Part shown: piece by piece, positions 8,349-18,155 of the stretch | Layout of the letters: each line of letters opens with the position of its first letter | How positions within the stretch are numbered: position 1 is the first letter of the stretch | Source of the DNA: Gallionella sp. UBA4121 | Lineage (GTDB): Bacteria; Pseudomonadota; Gammaproteobacteria; Burkholderiales; Gallionellaceae | DNA: 64,000 nucleotides | NCBI GenBank assembly: GCA_002381565.1 | Contig: DFWZ01000029.1 | Span: forward strand, 14,419 to 78,418 | Direction of reading: 5' to 3' | The notes under the pieces: model-generated | Seen by the model: the letters and a program-made list of their open reading frames with translations, nothing else | The model's database searches: none | What the model was told of the DNA's origin: nothing | Program-made: the position numbers and the translations under genes

Positions 8349-9800
8349 TTAAGCAATTAAGGTTAATTGACCGAGCTGAACCATAAATTCATGCACGTAT
8401 TTCTCTTCCAGACATCGCACATCCAGACAAAAGGCGCCGTCTGTAATTCTACCCAGTACCGGCACGGGGAGCTGGCGAAATGCCTGCTCAATTTTTTTCA
8501 AAGCGCTGCCTTCGCCTTTGCCCCGAACCTGTGGGGTAATCGATAAACACACGCTGGACAAGAGGTCTATGGGAAGTGACCCGCTGCCGATCTGGCTCTG
8601 ACAAGGCTTGATCGCAACCGTGCCGTGTCCTGCCAGCGCCTGTTCCACCGCAGGTAGCAAGATTTTTGCCGTGCTGTCGATTTCCATCACAGAACGCGTC
8701 AGCAGGCGCAAGGTAGGCAGATTCTGTGTGAGGCGCTCCGGGTCGCGATAAAGCCGCAAAACTGCATCCAGCGCAGCATATGTCATCTTGTCTACCCGCA
8801 ACGCTCTTTTGAGCGGGTTCTTTTTGATTTTGGCGATCAAGTCTTTGCGGCCGATAATAATGCCAGCCTGCGGGCCACCGAGCAACTTGTCGCCGCTGAA
8901 CGTGATCAGATCGGCCCCATTAGCCAGTGATTCCTGCGGGGTCGGCTCATTAGGCAAACCCAGTTTCTTGAGGTTGGCTAAAGTGCCGCTGCCCAGGTCG
9001 ACCATGAAAGGCAGACCATGCTGATGGGCAAGCGCGGCCAGGTCTTTTTCCGCAACTGATGCGGTAAATCCCTGTATCGCATAATTACTGGTATGCACCC
9101 TGAGCAGCATCGCTGTTTTGCCTGAAATCGACTCCGCATAATCCTTCAAATGCGTGCGGTTGGTGGTGCCCACCTCTTTAAGCTTGCAGCCGGCCCGTGA
9201 CATGATGTCCGGCACCCGGAATGAGCCGCCGATTTCCACCAGTTCGCCACGCGAGACGATGACTTCCCGGCGCAAGCCCAGTGTATTCAATGCCAGAAAA
9301 ACCGCTGCCGCATTATTATTGACGACCGTGGCGGCTTCAGCCCCGGTCAATTCCCGGAGCAATGGCTCAATCAGGTTGTCTCGATCACCGCGCGACCCGC
9401 TATCGATGTCATATTCCAGGTTGCATGGGCGGGTCATGGCATCGATGACCGCCTGGATCGCGACATCCGGCAACTGGGCACGACCGAGGTTGGTGTGCAG
9501 CACTGTGCCAGTCAGGTTATAGACTGGCCGCAGCGCTGGGCGACTGGCTTGCTGGAGCCGTGATTGCAGGTGCAAGTTAATTGCAGGCTCTGCAAAGATA
9601 TCCGCGGGCAGGATATGGGCCTGCGCAACATTGTCGCGCAGTTCAGTGAGCATGGCGCGAATTGCCGTTAATACCGGCATGCGTCCATATTCGAAGATCA
9701 ACGCCTGAGTCGCGGCCATATTCAGCACACGATCAACCGATGGAATTGCGGCTAGCATGGCACGCGTTGCAGATGCGGTATTCGACTGAGCACTCGGCAT
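8349..9800 (-). CDS. selA: L-seryl-tRNA(Sec) selenium transferase SelA
   Basis: 483 residues. A PLP-dependent enzyme that converts Ser-tRNA-Sec to selenocysteyl-tRNA-Sec using selenophosphate. The PLP-lysine motif F-S-G-D-K-L-L-G-G-P-Q-A-G is intact, as is the N-terminal N-L-T-G-T-V-L-H-T-N-L-G-R segment and the V-V-N-N-N-A-A-A-V-F cofactor loop. Length matches the family (about 460-480). It sits 17 bp after fdhE and 19 bp before selB, so these are almost certainly co-transcribed. The selenophosphate donor gene selD is not present nearby and must be elsewhere. Confidence 0.97.
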   Translation of the reverse strand: MPSAQSNTASATRAMLAAIPSVDRVLNMAATQALIFEYGRMPVLTAIRAMLTELRDNVAQAHILPADIFAEPAINLHLQSRLQQASRPALRPVYNLTGTVLHTNLGRAQLPDVAIQAVIDAMTRPCNLEYDIDSGSRGDRDNLIEPLLRELTGAEAATVVNNNAAAVFLALNTLGLRREVIVSRGELVEIGGSFRVPDIMSRAGCKLKEVGTTNRTHLKDYAESISGKTAMLLRVHTSNYAIQGFTASVAEKDLAALAHQHGLPFMVDLGSGTLANLKKLGLPNEPTPQESLANGADLITFSGDKLLGGPQAGIIIGRKDLIAKIKKNPLKRALRVDKMTYAALDAVLRLYRDPERLTQNLPTLRLLTRSVMEIDSTAKILLPAVEQALAGHGTVAIKPCQSQIGSGSLPIDLLSSVCLSITPQVRGKGEGSALKKIEQAFRQLPVPVLGRITDGAFCLDVRCLEEKYVHEFMVQLGQLTLIA

Positions 9801-9817
9801 GAATATGATCAGGGTGA

Positions 9818-10741
9818 TTACACGGCCAGTTCAGAAGGGGATATGAGAAACAGGTTGGGGCCACTTCTGTTCTTGCCGTTTTCATCCATCATCAGATCGA
9901 GGGCGAGCGTAGCGAGATCATCTGCAACCGGATCGACCTGAGGGTCTTTGTCCATATGCATGATTTTCAGATAAGTGCCGCACTCATCGCAGGTTTCAGC
10001 CTTTACCGCACCGGAAGTGCCCTCAATCGCATAATACGAAATACCTTTAGTGGACTCGCAATTACTGCATTTGACTCGAACCATATGCCATTGTGTATTG
10101 CACACCGAACAGCACAGATAACGCAGGCCATTTTCTCTGCCGCCGATACGGACGATGCTGGACACGGGAGGAGATGCGCATACCGGACACAGATTGCTGA
10201 TATCGTTGGCAGCAAAAGCTTGTGCGCCCAGCGTGCTTGCCATATATGTCCAGTAAACCTGGAGTGCCGCCGCGACAAACGGCGCCGCGCCAAGGTCCAT
10301 ACCATCAAACTGACCGGTGAGAATATCCGTTGCAAATGTTTCCAGCGCAGCGCTATCCATCTGTTGCAAATGCAAAAGGATTTTCCTTGTCTCTACAGTG
10401 GCCGTCTGCATGACATGGGCAATAATTTGCCTGAGCGCTTCCTGCCATACCGGATCACGCGGCCAGCTTTGCACCGAGAGCGGCGGCATGCCATGCTCCC
10501 TGCACAGCGTCAGCTCAGCCGCCGATGGCAGTGGAACCCTGGGAAAGACTGTCAGCGCGGCATGCTGCGCCTCGGTCAACTGGGCCATGAACAACAAAAA
10601 ATCCTTCATCACGTGACCCGCCGCCAGTTGCCGCAGCCGCATGGCCCGGTCACGAAAGACACTGTCCGGCTGGTAGATGAAAGGGATTTCACCTGCGGGT
10701 GGTTCTATTTGTCCGGGCTGGATGACGGGGGTTGTAGTCAC
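9818..10741 (-). CDS. fdhE: Formate dehydrogenase accessory protein FdhE
   Basis: 307 residues, the usual size for FdhE. Four rubredoxin-like CxxC pairs are visible in the C-terminal half: C-P-V-C, C-S-V-C, C-S-N-C and C-D-E-C, which bind iron in the E. coli protein. FdhE is a cytoplasmic factor needed for activation and Tat export of respiratory formate dehydrogenases. Its ATG overlaps the stop of the cytochrome b subunit gene by 4 bp (ATGA), indicating translational coupling. Confidence 0.95.
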   Translation of the reverse strand: MTTTPVIQPGQIEPPAGEIPFIYQPDSVFRDRAMRLRQLAAGHVMKDFLLFMAQLTEAQHAALTVFPRVPLPSAAELTLCREHGMPPLSVQSWPRDPVWQEALRQIIAHVMQTATVETRKILLHLQQMDSAALETFATDILTGQFDGMDLGAAPFVAAALQVYWTYMASTLGAQAFAANDISNLCPVCASPPVSSIVRIGGRENGLRYLCCSVCNTQWHMVRVKCSNCESTKGISYYAIEGTSGAVKAETCDECGTYLKIMHMDKDPQVDPVADDLATLALDLMMDENGKNRSGPNLFLISPSELAV

Positions 10742-11373
10742 AACTTTGCATCCTTTGAGATTTCTTTATACCAGGCAGGATGATGGTGACGAGCCCAGGC
10801 AGTTGTCACAGTACCACGTGTCATGGCGCGAATTGAACCCTTGGTCCAGATGGCAGCATAGACATGCACAATGATCGCCACGATGGCGATAAAAGCCGCC
10901 AGTGCATGCACCAAGACGGCCAACCGGATGACGCTGATCGGGAAGAAGATGGCAAAGTAAGGGCGCCAGATGATGAACCCGGACAGCATCAGCAGCGGGA
11001 CAATGACCACCAGCGACCAGAACAGATACTTCTGACCGATGTTGTATTTTCCGACTTCGGGCAAATTCGTGGCTTTATTGGCCATGATGTCACCCAGGTG
11101 TTTCTGCCATTCACGGTCGGCATCGGTGATGTAATTGTGTCCCCAGAATTTGACAATCAGGCTCAGAAAAGACACGAACATGACAACGCCGATAAATGGA
11201 TGCAGAATTCTGGTCCAGGGCCCCCCGCCGAAAAAATTGCTCAGGAAGAAAAAGGCGGGGTGAAACAGCGCCAGCCCACTCAACGCCAGCATGATAAAAG
11301 TGATCGCAACGAGCCAATGATTCATACGTTCATTGGCGGAGTAACGAACTACAAGATTAGTCTTGATTGACAT
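10738..11373 (-). CDS. fdhC: Formate dehydrogenase-N cytochrome b (gamma) subunit
   Basis: 211 residues from the ATG at 11373, chosen because GAGGAG lies 7 nt upstream; the frame extends 13 codons further without support. Four membrane helices are predicted, with histidines in N-E-R-M-N-H-W (helix 1), L-H-P-F-I-G and the late V-H-A-L-A-A-F and V-H-V-Y-A helices as haem b ligands, as in FdnI. The subunit anchors FdhAB on the periplasmic face and passes electrons to quinone. Confidence 0.93.
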   Translation of the reverse strand: MSIKTNLVVRYSANERMNHWLVAITFIMLALSGLALFHPAFFFLSNFFGGGPWTRILHPFIGVVMFVSFLSLIVKFWGHNYITDADREWQKHLGDIMANKATNLPEVGKYNIGQKYLFWSLVVIVPLLMLSGFIIWRPYFAIFFPISVIRLAVLVHALAAFIAIVAIIVHVYAAIWTKGSIRAMTRGTVTTAWARHHHPAWYKEISKDAKL

Positions 11374-11412
11374 TTGCTTGCTCCTCAAATATTTATGGTT
11401 ACCCCGCCGCAA

Positions 11413-12288
11413 TCAATGCAGTTCGGATTCGCTTTCTTCTTCAACTTCATTTGGGCCGACTTTGATGAAGTGGAAGAACCCGGCCAGCGCGACCAAACCG
11501 ATCCCCAGGCTCATCAGCGGTTTTGTGACGCCTTTCCAGATTGCAACCATCGCACTGATCGATGGGTCTTTAGGCAAACCATGATATAGCTCCGGCTGAT
11601 CCGCATGTTGCAACACATACATCACATGCGTACCACCTACGCCTTGCGGATCGTAAAGTCCGGCGTTGCTGTAGCCACGCTCCTTGAGGTCAACGATGCG
11701 TTCTGCAGCATGCTCGATCATGTCCTCCTTGCTGCCGAACACGAGCGCCCCGGTCGGACAGCTTTTTACGCAGGCCGGCTCCATGCCGACGCCCACCCGG
11801 TCGGAGCAGAGCGTACATTTGTAAGCCTTGTTGTCTTTCTTGGATATGCGCGGAACATTGAACGGGCAGCCGGCAATACAATAACCGCAGCCTATGCAGG
11901 CTTCTTCGTGAAAATCGACAATGCCGTTGCTGTATTGAACAATCGCACCCGGTGCCGGGCAGGCTTTGAGACAGCCCGGATCGGCACAATGCATGCAACC
12001 GTCCTTGCGGATTAACCACTCCAGCTTGTCTTTTTCTACTTCGACTTCGGAGAAGCGCATGACGGTCCAGGAATCAGCCGTCAAGTCGCGCGGATTATCA
12101 TAGATGCCGGCATTGCTGCCGATTTCATCTCGAATATCGTTCCATTCCATACAGGCGCTCTGACACGCCTTGCAGCCTATGCACTTGGACACATCGATCA
12201 GCTTGGCGACCTCGATGGTCTGACGCGCGCTAGGCGGTGGCGTTGTTGTCGCGGAGATCCGCTGGATATCTAAAGATTGTAATGCCAT
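11413..12288 (-). CDS. fdhB: Formate dehydrogenase-N iron-sulfur (beta) subunit
   Basis: 291 residues. Four ferredoxin-like cysteine clusters: C36-x2-C39-x2-C42-x3-C46, then [24 protein letters not shown] and C-T-L-C with a late C-V-K-S-C, giving four [4Fe-4S] centres. A single hydrophobic helix near 255-280 anchors it, as in FdnH. It wires the catalytic subunit to the cytochrome b. The start is preceded by GGAGG at 5-6 nt, and the gene is 12 bp after fdhA. Confidence 0.96.
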   Translation of the reverse strand: MALQSLDIQRISATTTPPPSARQTIEVAKLIDVSKCIGCKACQSACMEWNDIRDEIGSNAGIYDNPRDLTADSWTVMRFSEVEVEKDKLEWLIRKDGCMHCADPGCLKACPAPGAIVQYSNGIVDFHEEACIGCGYCIAGCPFNVPRISKKDNKAYKCTLCSDRVGVGMEPACVKSCPTGALVFGSKEDMIEHAAERIVDLKERGYSNAGLYDPQGVGGTHVMYVLQHADQPELYHGLPKDPSISAMVAIWKGVTKPLMSLGIGLVALAGFFHFIKVGPNEVEEESESELH

Positions 12289-12300
12289 GATCCGCCTCCC

Positions 12301-15300
12301 TTATGCTTTCTCGATGTTGACAAGGAATGACTTGAATTCCGGCGTCTGGGTATTTGCATCACCCACGAAAGGGGTCAGGGTATTGGCCAGATAGCCGTTT
12401 TTAGCCAAGCCCTTGAATCCCCAGTGTATCGGAATGCCAACTGTGTGCACGGGCTGGCCGTTGACGTTGAGCGTTTTAATGCGCTTGGTCACGACTGCCA
12501 CCGCCTTGATATGCCCCCGGTTGGACGACACCTTGACCTTGTCACCCGCCACAATGCCTTTGCTCTTGGCCAAGTCTTCACCAATCTCGACGAATTGCTC
12601 CGGCTGGAGAATCGCGTTGAGTTTGACGTGTTTGGTCCAGTAGTGGAAGTGCTCCGTCAGTCGATAGGTGGTGCCGACATAAGGGAAATCCTTCGCTTTT
12701 CCTAAAGCGTCCATGTCATCTTTGAACACGCGCGCAGCTGGATTACTGATCACATTCGGGTGCAATGGATTGGTGCCAATTGGCGTTTCGAACGGCTCAT
12801 AATGCTCAGGGAATGGGCCTTCTGCCATTTTGTCGACGGCGAACAGGCGGGCTACACCTTCCTGATTCATGATGAACGGACCGACATTTTCCTCTGGCGC
12901 TGCATCAGGCCGCATATCCGGAACATCCATGCCCATCCACTTGCTCTCCTTGGCATTCCAGGAAATCACCTTGCGTTTGGCATCCCATGGTTTGCCGGAC
13001 GAGTCGCATGAGGCACGGTTATAAAGAATGCGTCGATTTGCAGGCCAGGCATAAGCCCAGTTCTGTGTATTTCCCAGGCCGCTTGGATCGGAATTATCGC
13101 GCCGCGCCATCATATTGCCTGCCTGAGGCCAGGAGCCGGAGAAAATCCAGCAGCCGCAGGCGGTAGAACCGTCATCGCGCAACTGGGCGAAGCCGGCCAG
13201 TTGCTCGCCGGCTTTGGCCAGCACCTTGGTCGCATCCTTCGGATCCAGCACATCAGAGAGCGCCTTGCCGTTAAATTCACGCGCAAGCTCTTCAGAGGAA
13301 GGGCTGTCAGGAATCTTGTAGGGCCAGGTCGTGTTAAGGATTGCATCGGGAAACGCGCCGCCTTCCTGTTTGTACATCCCGCGCAGCCTGAGGAACAGGC
13401 CAGCCATGATTTCAGCATCACCCCTGGCCTCACCCGGTGCGTCAGCGCCCTTGTAATGCCATTGCAGCACGCGGCTGGAACTGACCAGCGAGCCGTCTTC
13501 TTCCGCAAAGCAGGTGGAAGGCAGACGGAATACTTCGGTCTGGATCTTGGACGAGTCGACGTCGTTAAACTCACCGAAGTTTTTCCAGAATTCGGAGGTT
13601 TCGGTCGCCAGCGGATCGATAACCACCAGGTATTTCAACTTGGCTAACGCTTCGCCGATCTTGGCCTTGTTCGGGAACGACGCCAGCGGGTTGAAACCCT
13701 GGGCGAAGTAGCCGTTCATCTTGCCCTGATGCATCATCTCGAATACTTGCAGCACATCGTAGACCTTATCCAGCTTGGGCAGCCAGTCAAAGCACCAGTT
13801 GTTCTCCTTGGTCGCGGCATCGCCGTACCAGGATTTCATCAGGCTGACGTGAAACTTGGGGTAATTTTGCAAATAACTCATCTGGCCGGGACGCAGCGGT
13901 TTCAACGCGCGTTTGTCCAGGTACTCTGCAAAATCCTGCTCCTTCTCGCCAGCCAGAGTCATATAACCTGGCAGCATGTTGGATAACAGACCCAGATCGG
14001 TCAGTCCCTGGATGTTTGAATGACCACGCAGCGCATTGATACCGCCGCCCGCCATACCCATATTGCCCAACAGTATCTGAACCATTGCCATGGTCCGGAT
14101 GTTCTGGGCGCCGATAGAATGTTGCGTCCAGCCCAGTGCATAAAGGAACGTCGTGGTTTTGTCAGGCACCGCCGTGGCTGCGATCATTTCGCATACATGG
14201 AGAAACTGCTCCGTGGGCGTACCTGTGATCTTGGTCACCATTTCCGGCGTGTAGCGGGAATAGTGCTGCTTCATCAGATTGAATACGCAACGCGGGTTCT
14301 GCAGCGTTTCATCGACCAGCACGAATCCATCATGGCCCTTCTGGTAGGACCAGGAAGTCTTGTCGTACTTGCGTTTATCCTTGTCGTAGCCTGTGAACAG
14401 GCCGTCATCAAAATTGTAATCGCCGTGAACCAAAAAGGTGGCATCGGAGTACTTCTTGACGTATTCGTGTTGAATCTTGTCATGGCTTAACAGGTAGTTA
14501 ATTAACCCACCCAAAAAGGCAATATCACTCCCTGAGCGTATCGGCGCGTAATAATCCGCCACTGCCGCTGAGCGGGTGAAGCGAGGATCAACTACGATCA
14601 GTCTGGCCTTGTTGTGCGCCTTGGCTTCAGTTACCCATTTGAAGCCGCATGGATGCGCTTCGGCAGCATTGCCGCCCATTATTACAATCAGATTTGCATT
14701 TTTGATATCGACCCAATGATTGGTCATCGCGCCGCGGCCGAACGTAGGGGCAAGACTTGCCACCGTAGGTGCGTGTCATACGCGTGCTTGATTATCGAAT
14801 GCGAGCATCCCCATATTGCGGATGACCTTTTGGGTCAGATAGCCGGACTCGTTTGACGAAGCCGAGGCTGCCAGAAAACCCGTGGTAAGCCAGCGATTGA
14901 CGGTTAAGCCATCTGCGTTCCTGGCGACAAAATTGCTGTCGCGATCCGTTTTCATCAGTTTGGCAATACGGGTGAAAGCGTCATCCCATGAAATGCGTTT
15001 CCATTCACTGGAACCCGCTTCTCGTACTTCCGGGTATTTTAGGCGACTGGGGCTATGCACAAAATCCAGCAGACCGGCACCCTTGGGGCACAACGTACCG
15101 CGATTCACCGGATGATCGGGATCGCCTTCAATATGGATGATGGTCGATTTTGCATTTTTGGCTTTGTCGCCCAGGCTGTACATCAGAATGCCGCAACCGA
15201 CTGAACAGTATGGGCAGGTGTTACGGGTTTCGGTGGTGCGCTCGAGCTTGAAGTTCCTGATTTCCGCCAACGCTTCATTGGGAGAGAATCCCAGCATCGC

Positions 15301-15363
15301 CAGGCTCGAACTTCCTATGCCCGCAGTACAGATTTTGAAAAATTGCCGTCTAGTGACTTTCAT
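12301..15363 (-). CDS. fdhA: Formate dehydrogenase-N catalytic subunit, selenoprotein (Sec196)
   Basis: One 1020-residue gene read through an in-frame TGA at 14776-14778. Residue 196 would be selenocysteine in the context A-R-V-U-H-A-P-T-V, the same position as in E. coli FdnG. A Tat signal is present (T-R-R-Q-F-F-K near residues 4-10), then a [4Fe-4S] motif C-P-Y-C-S-V-G-C-G, the molybdopterin-guanine-dinucleotide binding domains, and C-terminal beta barrel. Sec ligates Mo or W and oxidises formate to CO2 in the periplasm. A SECIS-like hairpin follows the TGA, and selC, selA and selB are in the same locus. Standard gene callers would split it into 195- and 820-codon pieces. The start ATG follows GGAGGGG. 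Confidence 0.97.
14738..14778 (-). promoter_or_regulatory. SECIS element for UGA-Sec decoding in fdhA
   Basis: Starting at the TGA (14776-14778, minus strand), the mRNA folds into an apical GGCA/UGCC stem (14761-14758 with 14752-14749) with loop AGUCU (14757-14753). The loop and its distance from the UGA match the bacterial SECIS bound by SelB in E. coli fdnG/fdhF, including the G-U of the loop. Confidence 0.85.
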
Positions 15364-15449
15364 AACCCCTCCAGATGGATGATATTGAATTTCGTTATTT
15401 TGTGCAGCATGACTCTTACTTACATAACACTTACTTATTTGATTTTCGA

Positions 15450-15478
15450 AGTAGATACCTGAACTCTATCATTGTCAA
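15450..15478 (-). promoter_or_regulatory. Putative promoter of the fdh-sel operon
   Basis: Minus strand: a perfect -35 TTGACA (15478-15473), a 17-nt spacer and TCTACT (15455-15450, 4 of 6 matches). It lies about 87-115 bp before the fdhA start. The leader also carries two TAAGTAAG direct repeats (15411-15436 region), possible regulator contacts. Confidence 0.5.
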
Positions 15479-15568
15479 CCTCACCGCCATCGAAGTTACT
15501 CGCCTGACTGACGCGCTATGATTCAGGCTACATATCGCTTGTATAAGGGACACCTCGACAAGCAATTC

Positions 15569-16615
15569 CTACAAATTTGCCATATCGATAACGAAGCGGT
15601 ATTTCACATCGCTTTTGATCATCCGCTCATAGGCGGTATTGATGTAGTCCATGTTAATGAGCTCGATATCCGAGACAATTTTATGCTGGGCGCAAAAATC
15701 GAGCATCTCCTGCGTTTCGCGTATTCCTCCAATGAGTGAACCGGCCAACTGGCGGCGCTTGAAGATCAGGTTGAATACCCCTGGCGCCGGATGAGGCTCT
15801 GCCGGAGCACCGACCAGGGTCATGGTGCCATCGAGTTTGAGGAGTTGCAGGAACGGATCGAGGTTGTGGGGGGCCGCGACCGTATTCAGGATAAAGTCGA
15901 ACTGGTTGGCATGGGCCGCCATCTGCTTGGGGTCGGTAGAAAGACATACCTCATCGGCACCCAGCCGCTTGCCATCTTCGATCTTACCAGGAGAAGTGGT
16001 GAACAGCACGACATAGGCGCCCATGGCGTGGGCGATCTTGACGCCCATATGCCCCAGGCCGCCCAGACCGACTATCCCCACCTTCTTGCCGGGACCCGCC
16101 CCCCAGTGACGCAGCGGCGAGTAAGTAGTGATGCCCGCACATAGCAGCGGAGCGACGCTCGCCAGATCCTTCTCGTCATGCTGAATGTGCAGCACAAAGG
16201 ATTCCTTGACGACGATCGCCTGGGAATAACCACCATAGGTATTCTCACCGCCAAACACCGGGCCGTTGTAGGTCCCGGTAAAACCGTTATCGCAATACTG
16301 TTCTTCACCCTCATGACAGGGATGACAATGCCCGCAACTGTCGACCATGCAGCCCACGCCGGCCAGGTCACCCGCCTTGAAACCCTGCACCTTATCCCCC
16401 ACGGCAAGTACGCGTCCGACAATTTCGTGTCCAGGCACGGAAGGATAGACGGTATTTTTCCACTCGTTGCGGGCCGTGTGCAGGTCGGAATGGCAGACGC
16501 CGCAATAGAGGATCTCAATCTGCACGTCTTCCGGGCCGGGATCACGGCGCTGAACTTCAAAGGGGGCCAGTGGGCTTGAAGCACTCTGTGCGGCATACGC
16601 TTTGCTTTTTATCAT
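15569..16615 (-). CDS. Zinc-dependent NAD(P) alcohol dehydrogenase (cinnamyl-ADH/YahK class)
   Basis: 348 residues from the ATG at 16615, preceded by AGGAGG at 7-nt spacing; 11 more codons are open upstream. Catalytic zinc ligands are in G-V-C-H-S-D-L-H and G-H-E-I-V-G, and the structural zinc site in C-G-H-C-H-P-C-H-E-G-E-E-Q-Y-C. The Rossmann fingerprint G-L-G-G-L-G-H-M-G is near residue 180. This subfamily (YahK/Ahr, CAD) usually uses NADPH to reduce aldehydes. It is upstream of the fdh operon on the same strand with 205 bp between; a link to formaldehyde/formate metabolism is not shown by the sequence. Confidence 0.92.
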   Translation of the reverse strand: MIKSKAYAAQSASSPLAPFEVQRRDPGPEDVQIEILYCGVCHSDLHTARNEWKNTVYPSVPGHEIVGRVLAVGDKVQGFKAGDLAGVGCMVDSCGHCHPCHEGEEQYCDNGFTGTYNGPVFGGENTYGGYSQAIVVKESFVLHIQHDEKDLASVAPLLCAGITTYSPLRHWGAGPGKKVGIVGLGGLGHMGVKIAHAMGAYVVLFTTSPGKIEDGKRLGADEVCLSTDPKQMAAHANQFDFILNTVAAPHNLDPFLQLLKLDGTMTLVGAPAEPHPAPGVFNLIFKRRQLAGSLIGGIRETQEMLDFCAQHKIVSDIELINMDYINTAYERMIKSDVKYRFVIDMANL

Positions 16616-16648
16616 GACGATTTCCTCCTTGTGGACAGGGTGTTGCAA

Positions 16649-17096
16649 TGCAAATTCCGGATTGACCGGTTGATGTCTATTCCGGCGAACAGTGTGTCAC
16701 TCAACAGTTACAGACTTTGCCAGGTTGCATGGCTTGTAGCTTCGAGCCCATACAAGCCATTTGAGTTGAACGTATAAATAAAGACTGTAAAAATCTTGCC
16801 TGTATTACCAATCATTTCGATAATTTTCACTTCCTGTCAAAAACCTACTTTTCTCGATTCGCGGCTGGTTAATAAAAAATAAAGAGTGTAAAAATCGGCT
16901 TTCAGAATTCTTACGTCCGTCAATCGGCCAATCCGGACATTGCGAGGGTGTAAAGTATTGCGTATCTCACAACTCCTGTCAGCAAGGCAGGAGATATTGG
17001 AATGTGAAACCTGAACCCGAAATTTATCAAGCAGATGCGAATTAGCCGTCAGAAAGATACGATGCTTGATTTCGAGGAAAACATGAAATTTAAAGC
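16649..17096. other. Non-coding stretch upstream of the alcohol dehydrogenase gene
   Basis: About 450 bp of AT-rich sequence. An 87-codon minus frame (16837-17100) has no family resemblance or ribosome-binding site. The only structure seen is a 20-bp direct repeat, listed separately. The alcohol dehydrogenase promoter is expected here, but I cannot fix it. Confidence 0.5.
16776..16896. repeat. Pair of 20-bp direct repeats
   Basis: AAATAAAGACTGTAAAAATC at 16776-16795 recurs at 16877-16896 with one change (C to G), a spacing of 101 bp. Both lie upstream of the alcohol dehydrogenase start. They may be regulator sites or a local duplication remnant. Confidence 0.7.
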
Positions 17097-17813
17097 TCAT
17101 TCTTGAGGGGATATGTCAGACTGGTCATCAGATACTTGATAAAAATTTCCTTTTTCAGCCTGTTGTAAAGTAAAAGATTCAAAATTATTTATTTCAGCGA
17201 AACGCGGAACCTGTGAATGCTGCTCTAGAAAACCATCAGCATTAATTTTTTTAACATCTTCAATGGTTTCGGCTTTACATATCTCAAATATTTTTGCTGC
17301 CTTACTTAGTTCTAGTGTTGCGCGAAACAGCTCGTTTATAAGGCTTCCAAATTGATTAATAGCATTTTTGCTCAATTTTTTATTGATATGTTTCTCGCTT
17401 ATTTCCCTTGAGGATACCGTTTTTCCGTCTATAAGTCCTTGCCCGTCCCACATAGTATGGATTGCAGCATTTCGTTCGCCTGACTTTTTCCCCATAAAAT
17501 CAATCCATTCTAATGCGTAGGATTTATGTTCCTGTGGCACTTTTTCAGAGCACAAAATTATGCTGCGGGTAATTTCTCTTTGCCCACTATCAGATTTTAT
17601 AGAGAAAAATATAGCTTCAGCAGCTTCTTTAGGTAGCCCTGATGCCACCCAAAACAGTCTGAATAACTGTTCGTGAGCAGCATTCCATGCGATGGTAACC
17701 GCACCAATTAAATAGCACATCGGGGAGTACATATTATTTCCACCGGTTAGTGGAAACACAATTGCTGGAACTGGCTCTTGAGATTGGGGCGTATTAGATT
17801 TTTTTGATTTCAT
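17097..17813 (-). CDS. Uncharacterised protein with HEPN-like RNxxxH motif
   Basis: 238 residues; not assigned to a named family. It is mostly helical by composition, with a pattern (I-A-W-N-A-A-H-E-Q-L-F-R-L-F at 41-54, then A-I-F-F-S-I-K-S near 68, then G-E-R-N-A-A-I-H at 112-119) that resembles HEPN-superfamily proteins. Their RNase centre is R-x4-6-H with a polar residue after R; here it is R114-N115-x3-H119. The gene is noticeably AT-rich compared with glmS and fdhA, has no strong ribosome-binding site and stands alone. Acquisition by transfer and a toxin or defence role are possible but unproven. Confidence 0.6.
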   Translation of the reverse strand: MKSKKSNTPQSQEPVPAIVFPLTGGNNMYSPMCYLIGAVTIAWNAAHEQLFRLFWVASGLPKEAAEAIFFSIKSDSGQREITRSIILCSEKVPQEHKSYALEWIDFMGKKSGERNAAIHTMWDGQGLIDGKTVSSREISEKHINKKLSKNAINQFGSLINELFRATLELSKAAKIFEICKAETIEDVKKINADGFLEQHSQVPRFAEINNFESFTLQQAEKGNFYQVSDDQSDISPQE

Positions 17814-18155
17814 CTAGTTGAGGTAGTCAGTATTCCCATAATCGGATTATACGTGCATTGCAGCAGGCGTGTCCGACAGCCATTTAAGCGAACCGCCACC
17901 GTCCGCAAAGGCCGAGCAGCTGACATTTGCGATGACCAGACTAAGCGGCTTGCACACATTTTCGGCTGTGGAATTGCGGGCATTATGGGTCACATGTTTT
18001 GCCGAAATGCCTATTCTATTTTCCCCGTGCAAAGGGGGTAAACCTCAGTAGCTGGCGAACACCGGCTGTGTTGTTACCCCCCTTCAATTTACGACTTTAA
18101 TAACCTATTTACGACTTTAATTGCGCGGAATACAAACAGCTGCAAGCCTCGTAAT
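17814..18155. other. Intergenic region downstream of glmS
   Basis: 342 bp. Short frames on both strands (about 60 codons, 17847-18051) have no recognisable product. Near its right end is the tandem 15-bp repeat listed separately. No clear glmS terminator is visible. Confidence 0.5.
18087..18121. repeat. Tandem 15-bp direct repeat
   Basis: ATTTACGACTTTAAT occurs exactly twice, at 18087-18101 and 18107-18121, with a period of 20 bp (about two helical turns), 35 bp past the glmS stop codon. The function is unknown. Confidence 0.75.

Noticed and set aside
14763..14778. Stop codon splitting fdhA into two genes or a pseudogene
   Set aside because: The frame continues without shift, the context matches Sec196 of FdnG, a SECIS hairpin follows, and selA, selB and selC are present.
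16837..17100. 87-codon minus frame downstream of the HEPN-like gene
   Set aside because: No start signal, no family pattern and high AT content; probably chance.
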